Part shown: piece after piece, positions 1 to 5,062 of the stretch
How the letters are laid out: each line of letters starts with the position of its first letter
How positions within the stretch are numbered: position 1 is the first letter of the stretch
From: Candidatus Aerophobetes bacterium Ae_b3b
GTDB taxonomy: Bacteria; Aerophobota; Aerophobia; Aerophobales; AE-B3A
Direction of reading: 5' to 3'
Assembly (NCBI GenBank): GCA_005223085.1
Contig: NJBP01000046.1
Span: forward strand, 1 to 17,161
Length of the DNA stretch: 17,161 bases
The notes under the pieces: generated by a model
The model's database searches: none
What the model was told of the DNA's origin: nothing
Seen by the model: the letters and a program-made list of their open reading frames with translations, nothing else
Program-made: the position numbers and the translations under genes

Positions 1-300
1 GAAGGTGGAGCACAGTCCTCTTTATGGAGACAAATTATCTCAGATATCCTTAACGCAGAATGTGCCTATATTAAAGAATCCAGGGGAGCTCCGGTGGGAA
101 ACGCTATTAACGCTGGAGTTGGAGTAGGCATTTTCAAGGATTATCACATAATCAAAGATTGGTTAAAAGTTACTGATGAGATAAAACCTAATCCAGAGCT
201 TCATAAGTTTTATAATAAAATTTACCAGATTTACCGCAAGCTTTATCCCGCTTTGAAGAAGCACTATAAGGAGCTGGCCAAGGTAACCGGATACACCTAA
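1..300 (+). CDS. FGGY-family carbohydrate kinase (xylulokinase-like), C-terminal fragment
   Basis: The frame is open from the first base to a TAA at 298-300, so this is the last 99 residues of a gene that begins before the window. The start of the fragment, EGGAQSSLWRQIISDILN, matches the conserved glycine-rich segment of the second actin-like domain of FGGY sugar kinases, followed by the usual G-A-P-x-G-x-A-x-x-A-G-x-G-x-G stretch (about residues 28-42) and an amphipathic helical tail with TGYT at the end. The family phosphorylates free sugars or polyols with ATP in the cytoplasm. Xylulokinase is the closest resemblance I recognise, but substrate cannot be read from the C-terminus alone. The gene converges on the minus-strand cluster to its right. 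Confidence 0.8.
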   Translation, partial: EGGAQSSLWRQIISDILNAECAYIKESRGAPVGNAINAGVGVGIFKDYHIIKDWLKVTDEIKPNPELHKFYNKIYQIYRKLYPALKKHYKELAKVTGYT

Positions 301-301
301 A

Positions 302-343
302 GGCCTGACCCCATTTTTATAGCTCAAAATCCCGGGGGTGGCC
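302..343. terminator. Bulged hairpin between convergent genes, possible terminator
   Basis: GGCC-TG-ACCCC (302-312) can pair with GGGGT-GGCC near 335-343, giving nine base pairs with a two-base bulge and a loop of about 21 bases. It sits directly after the kinase stop and just before the stop of the opposing gene. A second hairpin, AAGCTAA/TTAGCTT (344-350 with 357-363, six-base loop), overlaps the stop codon of the opposing gene. Neither has a clear U-tract, so termination is inferred from position rather than from a canonical signal. Confidence 0.3.
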
Positions 344-346
344 AAG

Positions 347-1252
347 CTAATAATGCTTAGCTTTGAGAGAAGTTCCAAACACATCGAAGTATCTTTCTAA
401 TTCTTTCATGTGGGGAGCGAGATTTTCTGGTTTAAACGTTCCGGCCTCGGTTATTATTCTGGTTATTAGCTCGGGTGGGATGAGATCAAAACCTTCCTCT
501 AATTTTACCTGCATGCTACTAACTCGAGGATTGAACTTGAGCGTCTCACAAACTACATAAAATGGTAGTTTACCTTTAGCTGCCAGGGCAAGCTCATAGG
601 TGGGTAGGCCATTAATGAGGCCACCATCCCGGAGTACAGAGTCAGCACCCACCAAAACTTTCCTTACCTCAGTTATATAATCCTTTATGGCAATATCAGG
701 AACGAGGCGAGCAAAAATTCTCTGCTGGCAAAGTTCGTCCGCCATAATTTTTCCATAAGATTTATCTTTGTCCTTGGATTCTAAAATCCAAACCCGAACT
801 TTTTTTTCACATTCACTCACTGTCCTAAAGACTTCTTTAATGGTTGAACTGTAGCTACAAGTCATTATCTTATCATTATCTTCGATTATTCCGGCTCCCT
901 GAGCGGCCGCTTTTTCGAGGGAGATTTTAGAGGATCTTTCAAGCTCCTCTGTTTTAGAATAAGCAAGATTCCTCAAGGAATCGAGTTCTTTTTCCTTAGA
1001 TGCCTGGAATACTTCATAGACAAGACTTGCTACGATGTTGGCTATGGGAGCCATACCAGGGCGTGCCTTTATTAGCCTATCTCCAGCGTTTTTTAGTCCT
1101 TCAAGAAAATCGTCCTTTGAGCCCGAACCTTTTTCTATCACCAATTTCAACACTTCTAGAGCTTGTCTAGAAAGCTGGCTTGCTCCATGCAGGCGATCAG
1201 CCCTAATCTCCTCAATTCCCCTCTCAATTTCACTCATAACATCAATTTTCAT
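347..1252 (-). CDS. eIF-2B alpha/beta/delta family protein, related to ribose-1,5-bisphosphate isomerase
   Basis: A 301-residue protein with the family's two-part layout: a helical N-terminal region (about 1-110) and a Rossmann-like C-terminal domain. Visible landmarks are TCSYSST (131-137, C132), ILES (156-159), VGADSV (201-206, D204) and LPFYVVCETLKF (229-240). By alignment from memory, C132 and D204 sit where archaeal ribose-1,5-bisphosphate isomerase has its catalytic Cys and Asp. Two family signatures are altered: the usual ESRP is ESKD, and the NKxGT stretch is NGLPT. It is therefore a divergent member, and isomerase activity is a guess; methylthioribose-1-phosphate isomerase-like or unknown sugar-phosphate activity is also possible. 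The ATG lies inside the end of the Nudix gene (11-base overlap), with GGTGGAG just upstream, suggesting translational coupling. It is the last gene of the operon. Confidence 0.8.
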   Translation of the reverse strand: MKIDVMSEIERGIEEIRADRLHGASQLSRQALEVLKLVIEKGSGSKDDFLEGLKNAGDRLIKARPGMAPIANIVASLVYEVFQASKEKELDSLRNLAYSKTEELERSSKISLEKAAAQGAGIIEDNDKIMTCSYSSTIKEVFRTVSECEKKVRVWILESKDKDKSYGKIMADELCQQRIFARLVPDIAIKDYITEVRKVLVGADSVLRDGGLINGLPTYELALAAKGKLPFYVVCETLKFNPRVSSMQVKLEEGFDLIPPELITRIITEAGTFKPENLAPHMKELERYFDVFGTSLKAKHY

Positions 1253-1658
1253 TCTCCACCCTTTGCCAGGTCTCTTTTAATTTTGGCACGGTAGAATATT
1301 TAACCAAATCTTGGGGAAGTATCCATTTTGCTTCCTTGTGTTCCCAATCAATTCTGACCCTGGTAGGGTCTTTAACTCGAAAACGGTAAGGATGAACAAT
1401 CCATTTTCTTCCCAGATCCTCGTCCACAACCTCTAATACCTCGCCTTCTTTTATTAGCTCAAGATCGTCGTGGGAAAGACCTGTTTCTTCGCGTATCTCT
1501 TCCAGTGACTGCTCAAAGGAGGTGTTTCCTTCTTCTATGTATCCGCTTACCCCGGCCCATTTTCCCTGGTAGGTACCAACCGCCTGGCTTCTTCTCAGGA
1601 TTAAGATTTTGTTATTGTATTCAAGAAAAGAGGTAACCACATGTTTTTCTTCCATCAT
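1242..1658 (-). CDS. Nudix hydrolase
   Basis: A 138-residue single-domain Nudix protein. The Nudix box runs from G39 to L61 and has correct spacing, but two canonical positions differ: the first Glu is N45 and the Arg before the core is E53. The metal-binding core EExREEtGL (E54, E57, E58) is intact, so the fold and probably Mg2+-dependent cleavage of a nucleoside diphosphate linked to another group are kept. Substrate is not predictable; the WxGxSGYIEEG strand and the C-terminal WxxxEHKEAKW segment resemble small NTP or nucleotide-sugar Nudix enzymes. There are two tandem ATGs (1658 and 1655). The AAGGA site overlaps the stop of the preceding pncC-like gene, with spacing 5 to the first ATG. 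The gene overlaps the downstream eIF-2B-like gene by 11 bases, so the two are very likely made together. Confidence 0.9.
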   Translation of the reverse strand: MMEEKHVVTSFLEYNNKILILRRSQAVGTYQGKWAGVSGYIEEGNTSFEQSLEEIREETGLSHDDLELIKEGEVLEVVDEDLGRKWIVHPYRFRVKDPTRVRIDWEHKEAKWILPQDLVKYSTVPKLKETWQRVENEN

Positions 1659-1667
1659 TGATATCCT

Positions 1668-2147
1668 TCAAGGATAGTAATTCAACAGATGGTGTTTTAA
1701 CATTGACAGGGCCTCATCCACAGCACTTTGCTTATTCTGGAGTCTCGTTCCCTGAAACTGGCATTTCTTGGAAAGAGTCCCCCATGCGGATGAGAACCCA
1801 ATATAAAATAATCCCACAGGTTTTCCCGGTGTAGCTCCGGTGGGACCGGCAATACCGGTGGTTGATAGAGCTATATCGACTCCCCTTTTTCTTCTTATTC
1901 CAGAGGCCATCTCTTCGGCAACCTGAGAACTTACCGCTCCGTGCTTCTTTAAAGTTTCCTCTTTAACGCTTAGTTCCTCTTCTTTCATACGGTTGCTGTA
2001 GGTAACCATACCTCCTTCACAATATTCGGAACTCCCGGAAACATTCGTTATTAGGTGAGTCAACAGGCCTCCGGTGGCTGATTCCGCAATGGCCAGGGTG
2101 AGTTTATGTTTCTTTAACAACCTCCCGATTTCTTCTTCCAAAGACAT
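1668..2147 (-). CDS. pncC: CinA C-terminal domain protein, nicotinamide-nucleotide amidase
   Basis: A stand-alone CinA-C domain of 159 residues, the usual size for PncC, which deamidates nicotinamide mononucleotide to nicotinate mononucleotide in NAD recycling. Signature segments are AESATGG (21-27, with S23 at the catalytic serine position), GSSEYCEGGMVTYSN (38-52), K55, the GAVS motif (70-73), and TTGIAGPTG (96-104) followed by GKPVG. The ATG at 2147 is preferred because AAGGACAGG lies just upstream and MSLEEEI fits normal family N-termini. A GTG at 2177, two bases after the previous stop, would add ten residues but has a weaker ribosome site. The N-terminal molybdopterin-binding-like domain of full CinA is absent, which is common. 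The neighbouring Nudix gene fits a nucleotide or NAD salvage role. Confidence 0.9.
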   Translation of the reverse strand: MSLEEEIGRLLKKHKLTLAIAESATGGLLTHLITNVSGSSEYCEGGMVTYSNRMKEEELSVKEETLKKHGAVSSQVAEEMASGIRRKRGVDIALSTTGIAGPTGATPGKPVGLFYIGFSSAWGTLSKKCQFQGTRLQNKQSAVDEALSMLKHHLLNYYP

Positions 2148-2179
2148 CGTTTGACCTGTCCTTAAGAGAACAATCACTG

Positions 2180-2398
2180 CTATTTTATAATCTCTTCTAA
2201 CTTCTTCCCCACTTCTGCCAGCCGCTGAATGTAAGGCTTTAATTCTGATCCATAAAATTCCTTGATGGACTTTGAACTCTTTATCTTCTCTATAATGGGA
2301 TGATGTCTTTTGAAGAATCTATCAAACCCTTTTTCTAAGCCCTCCACGTAGGACTTAAGATCCCCAATCATTCTCCGAAAATCTTTTTCGTCGTGCAC
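2180..2398 (-). CDS. Small helical protein of unknown function
   Basis: A 72-residue protein starting at GTG 2398, preceded by a near-perfect AAGGAGG with eight bases of spacing; that strong site is the main reason to believe it. I do not recognise a family. The sequence is highly charged and predicted to be almost entirely helical (MHDEKDFRRMIGDLKSYVEG at the start, LAEVGKKLEEIIK at the end), with no signal peptide, no membrane segment and no cysteines. Leucine, isoleucine, phenylalanine and tyrosine spacing suggests two amphipathic helices, perhaps a helical hairpin or a dimerising protein. It is the first gene of the operon: its TAG is 32 bases before the pncC ATG (or two bases before the alternative GTG). 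It may be an accessory or regulator of the enzymes downstream, but nothing in the sequence shows this. Confidence 0.7.
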   Translation of the reverse strand: MHDEKDFRRMIGDLKSYVEGLEKGFDRFFKRHHPIIEKIKSSKSIKEFYGSELKPYIQRLAEVGKKLEEIIK

Positions 2399-2421
2399 GC
2401 AGGTACCCTCCTTAATTTTTT

Positions 2422-2449
2422 ATTTTAACTCATTGTGCTAATAACACAA
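2422..2449 (-). promoter_or_regulatory. Possible promoter of the minus-strand pncC operon, with an embedded inverted repeat
   Basis: Read on the minus strand, TTGTGT (2449-2444) is followed after 16 bases by TAAAAT (2427-2422), a plausible sigma-70 -35/-10 pair about 25 bases before the GTG of the 72-residue gene. The arms TTGTG (2433-2437 on plus) and CACAA (2445-2449), separated by seven bases, lie within and beside the spacer and could be an operator. The -35 match is weak, so this is tentative. Confidence 0.35.
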
Positions 2450-2518
2450 GCAGGGGTCATCCACACCTTTATATGGAAACTACCTCCATTGTTTTATCGT
2501 GGATTTAGTAGTGCCATC

Positions 2519-3691
2519 TCACTTTAAAATCCTTGACCTTTCCTCAAAGAAAGCTACCAGATCATGAGGATGGGGAGGGCACCCTGGGACGTACTCACCT
2601 TTTTCTCGAAATTTCTTGGTGCAAAGCCCAATGTTGACCAGCTTTCCCTCATGTTCATCAGGAATCTTAACATTCTGACCAAAGATCAGGGTATAGCCCT
2701 TAAGAAGACCCAATCTACCTTTGCTTTCCATGTAATAGGCAATAACAGCTTCCATTGTGTTTCTACAACCACTACAGGCACCTTTTTCATAAATCTCAAT
2801 TCCTTTTTCTCTGTAGGACGCAAAATCTAATTTTAGCCGTTTAAAGGGTCTTTTTACCTCCTCAATGCGAAGACCCACCACCTCGATCCGGGAAAGATCA
2901 GCGCATCCCAGTCCTTGCTCAGAAGCCAGCTTAACGTATTCTATCTCTAAGGGATCGATCCCCATCACGGCTGCTGCTACCGAGTCAGCAGCTACAGTAT
3001 CAAAAGAAGAGATAATTACTCCGAGATTTACGGGAGTTCCATGAGTAGGTCCCATTCCTTCCATGCCGATTGTACCATCTAAGACGGTAATCTGAGGTAA
3101 AACCAGTTTATTTAAGTCCACAATGGACTGGGCCAGTCCCCATTTGTGAAATCTCTTTTTATCTTTTTCCTGAAGCGCCCCTTTCATATTTTTCAGCCCT
3201 AAGGTTGCCGGAAAGACATCATGGGTTTTCATTACCGGAGCATTAACAACTACATCAGCTTCCATAAAAACTTCGGGAATCTTTAATCTTCTAAAGACCT
3301 TTCCATTGGGTATTCCCAGATAGACAGTTTTGGTTTTTTTTAAGTTGATCAGATCTACCCCTATTCTTGCAGAAATCTCTTTTAATCCAGTGACGGCAAA
3401 GACCTCCTCCGTTTTGGACCCTACACCAGATCCCTCAGCTATGCTCACTTTCCGTGCTCCTGCCTCTTTTGCCAGCTCACACAGAGCCCTAATCACATGG
3501 GGGCTTGTTGTTGCTCCCGTGGTATAGTGATAAGGTGCGATGAGGTTTGGTTTCACCAAAACCCTGTCGCCTGGTGAAACTAAGCTATCCAGGCCTCCAA
3601 TCAGATCAAGAGATTCCTTAACCGCTTTTCTCACACTCAGGTAATCATGAATCTTCTGGCATTTAGCTATAGCAACCTGTGGTTTATTCAT
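2519..3691 (-). CDS. DUF362 domain protein with C-terminal four-cysteine (NuoB-like) tail
   Basis: A 390-residue soluble protein. Residues about 5-280 form a DUF362 domain: GDRVLVKPNL (41-50), a GA-TTSP turn, AEGSG (85-89), VVVNAPVMKTH (147-157), LGLKNMKGAL (164-173) and an aspartate-rich segment around 205-250. The last 90 residues hold CSGC (306-309), GLC (355-357) and PGCPPHP (369-375). Two close cysteines plus two spaced ones, with a GCPP motif, recall the iron-sulfur ligand pattern of the 20-kDa NuoB subunit of complex I, so a [4Fe-4S] cluster is a reasonable inference. The biochemical role of DUF362 proteins of this type is unknown to me. The ATG at 3691 follows AAGGAGG at 11 bases; a GTG at 3694 (spacing 8) is an equally possible start. 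It is separately promoted and apparently not part of the pncC operon. Confidence 0.85.
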   Translation of the reverse strand: MNKPQVAIAKCQKIHDYLSVRKAVKESLDLIGGLDSLVSPGDRVLVKPNLIAPYHYTTGATTSPHVIRALCELAKEAGARKVSIAEGSGVGSKTEEVFAVTGLKEISARIGVDLINLKKTKTVYLGIPNGKVFRRLKIPEVFMEADVVVNAPVMKTHDVFPATLGLKNMKGALQEKDKKRFHKWGLAQSIVDLNKLVLPQITVLDGTIGMEGMGPTHGTPVNLGVIISSFDTVAADSVAAAVMGIDPLEIEYVKLASEQGLGCADLSRIEVVGLRIEEVKRPFKRLKLDFASYREKGIEIYEKGACSGCRNTMEAVIAYYMESKGRLGLLKGYTLIFGQNVKIPDEHEGKLVNIGLCTKKFREKGEYVPGCPPHPHDLVAFFEERSRILK

Positions 3692-3744
3692 CACCTCATA
3701 TCCCTCCTTGCCAAATGGCTAATTATCCCACCTCATTATTATAC

Positions 3745-3773
3745 ATTATACGAAAAGATTGGAAGTTTGTAAA
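3745..3773 (-). promoter_or_regulatory. Sigma-70-type promoter for the DUF362 gene
   Basis: On the minus strand TTTACA (3773-3768), exactly 17 bases, then a perfect TATAAT (3750-3745). The expected transcription start is about 45-50 bases before the DUF362 start codon. Both boxes and the spacing are close to the housekeeping consensus, making this one of the better promoters in the window. Confidence 0.65.
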
Positions 3774-3841
3774 AACAGGTAGATCCAACCTTGCCCTAGC
3801 TAGATTTTTCCGTATAATCAAGCAAAGTCCCGAGATATTTC

Positions 3842-3869
3842 TTGACTTTTACCTTTGACTCACTATAAT
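3842..3869 (+). promoter_or_regulatory. Sigma-70-type promoter for glyQ
   Basis: TTGACT (3842-3847), 16 bases, then a perfect TATAAT (3864-3869) on the plus strand. It points toward glyQ and would give an untranslated leader of about 195 bases that contains the palindromic repeat at 3969-4016. It is back-to-back with the DUF362 promoter, about 70 bases apart. Confidence 0.65.
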
Positions 3870-3967
3870 TGAACAGATTTGGCGCCAGAGACAGCATTTA
3901 AAGTAAAAAAACCTAAGAGAAAATAGAACTAAATGCTCAGTAAACGCCGTGCCACATTGAATTTCCA

Positions 3968-4046
3968 GGGTAGCCGCACCCTTTAGGGTGCGCAGGCTCT
4001 GAGCCTTGCGACTACCAAAAATGACGGGGTTCACTGAATACTTACA
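3968..4046. repeat. Palindromic repeat element upstream of glyQ
   Basis: An outer stem GGTAG/CTACC (3969-3973 with 4012-4016) encloses a seven-base-pair hairpin CGCACCC-TTTA-GGGTGCG (3975-3992) and a smaller GGCT-CTG-AGCC stem (3996-4006). Together they make a cruciform-like unit. It is followed by the 16-base word TCACTGAATACTTACA (4031-4046), which recurs exactly at 5022-5037 after a different palindrome. This looks like a REP/MITE-type non-coding repeat that inserted into the glyQ leader, ending 24 bases before the start codon. No open reading frame is present in the spacer. Confidence 0.6.
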
Positions 4047-4070
4047 AATAGAACTACCTTATGGTTCAGG

Positions 4071-4931
4071 ATGAACTTTCAGGATATTATATCTACCTTA
4101 GAGAATTTCTGGAAAAATCAGGGTTGTTTGATTTTTCAACCTTATGATGTGGAAAAGGGCGCAGGGACATTCAACCCGGCTACCTTCCTAAGGGTCCTGG
4201 GGCCCGAGCCCTGGAGAGTTGCCTATGTGGAGCCATCCCGACGTCCGGCTGATGGACGTTATGGGCAAAATCCTAATCGGATGCGACTTCACTATCAATA
4301 CCAGGTAATTCTCAAGCCCTCCCCTGACGATATCCAGCCTACCTACCTGCAAAGCCTTAAAAAATTGGGCATCCAGCCTCTTCATCATGATATTAAATTT
4401 ATTGAGGACGATTGGGAATCTCCCACTCTGGGAGCATGGGGCTTGGGATGGGAAGTGAGACTGGATGGTATGGAAATTACCCAATTTACCTATTTTCAGC
4501 AGATAGGAGGATTTGATCTAAAACCAATCTCAGTTGAGCTGACCTATGGTCTGGAGCGAATAGGAATGTGCCTTCAGAGGGTGGAAAACGTCTTCGATCT
4601 CCAGTGGAATTCTCACCTTAAGTATAAAGATCTTCAATATGAAAGTGAGGTAGAATTCTCTCGCTATAATTTTGAGGAGGTGGAGGCCTCCACTCAATTT
4701 AAACTATTCGGGATCTATGAGGCTGAAGCAAAAAGGCTTCTGGAAAAGGGACTTTTCCTGCCAGCCTATGACTACGTCCTCAAGTGCTCTCATACCTTTA
4801 ATTTACTTGATGCTCGAGGCGCCCTGGGAGTTAATGAAAGGGAAAGATACATTAAAAGAGTACGTCGCCTAGCTAATAGATGTGCCAGTCTTTATCTTAA
4901 GAAATCGGGTTCGTTAATTTCTGATAGGTGA
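4071..4931 (+). CDS. glyQ: Glycyl-tRNA synthetase alpha subunit
   Basis: A 286-residue class II aminoacyl-tRNA synthetase subunit, the normal length for GlyQ. With the beta subunit it forms the bacterial alpha2beta2 enzyme that activates glycine with ATP and charges tRNA-Gly. Family landmarks are clear: FWKNQGC (13-19), [11 protein letters not shown] (23-33), [12 protein letters not shown] (54-65), [14 protein letters not shown] (126-139), and the motif 3 ELTYGLERI (156-164, R163 as the ATP-binding arginine). The ATG at 4071 fits the family N-terminus and there is no in-frame upstream start. The ribosome site is poor (only CAGG touching the ATG), possibly because a repeat ends 24 bases upstream. 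glyS follows after a 131-base spacer holding another repeat, an unusually wide gap for this pair. Confidence 0.98.
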   Translation: MNFQDIISTLENFWKNQGCLIFQPYDVEKGAGTFNPATFLRVLGPEPWRVAYVEPSRRPADGRYGQNPNRMRLHYQYQVILKPSPDDIQPTYLQSLKKLGIQPLHHDIKFIEDDWESPTLGAWGLGWEVRLDGMEITQFTYFQQIGGFDLKPISVELTYGLERIGMCLQRVENVFDLQWNSHLKYKDLQYESEVEFSRYNFEEVEASTQFKLFGIYEAEAKRLLEKGLFLPAYDYVLKCSHTFNLLDARGALGVNERERYIKRVRRLANRCASLYLKKSGSLISDR

Positions 4932-4953
4932 TATATAGCGATGGAGGGGGAGT

Positions 4954-5037
4954 AATCTCGAGATTGCTTCGTCGTCCCGAAGGCTTTCGGGACTCCTCGC
5001 AATGACAACATAGAATGTACCTCACTGAATACTTACA
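4954..5037. repeat. Palindromic repeat between glyQ and glyS
   Basis: The core is a perfect hairpin GTCCCGAA-GGCT-TTCGGGAC (4974-4993), flanked by ATTGC (4963-4967) and GCAAT (4999-5003). On the left there is a 12-base perfect palindrome AATCTCGAGATT (4954-4965). Read on the minus strand it begins GTCATTGCGAGGAG and ends GAAGCAATCTC, a widespread non-coding repeat type that I recognise from many environmental genomes (recall only). It ends with the same TCACTGAATACTTACA word (5022-5037) found before glyQ. It lies inside the glyQS transcript and could fold in the RNA. Confidence 0.7.
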
Positions 5038-5062
5038 GGGAATTTTTTAAAGAGGAGATTAG

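Noticed and set aside
3966-3992. T-box-like antiterminator wording (AGGGTAGCCGCACC) upstream of glyQ
   Set aside because: A glycine T-box would be expected here, but the match to the AGGGTGGNACCGCG consensus is partial, there is no convincing stem I specifier loop, and no terminator with a U-tract follows. The palindrome and shared flank fit a repeat element better.
3849-4034. Minus-strand 61-residue open frame in the glyQ leader
   Set aside because: It runs through the palindromic repeat and the promoter, has no credible ribosome site and no family resemblance.
3695-4070. CRISPR array or tRNA gene in the repeat-bearing spacers
   Set aside because: No regularly spaced direct repeats and no cloverleaf with a TTCGA-type arm were found; the repeats present are single palindromic units.
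4188-4484. 98-residue minus-strand open frame opposite glyQ
   Set aside because: It lies wholly within conserved glyQ codons and shows no independent coding signal.
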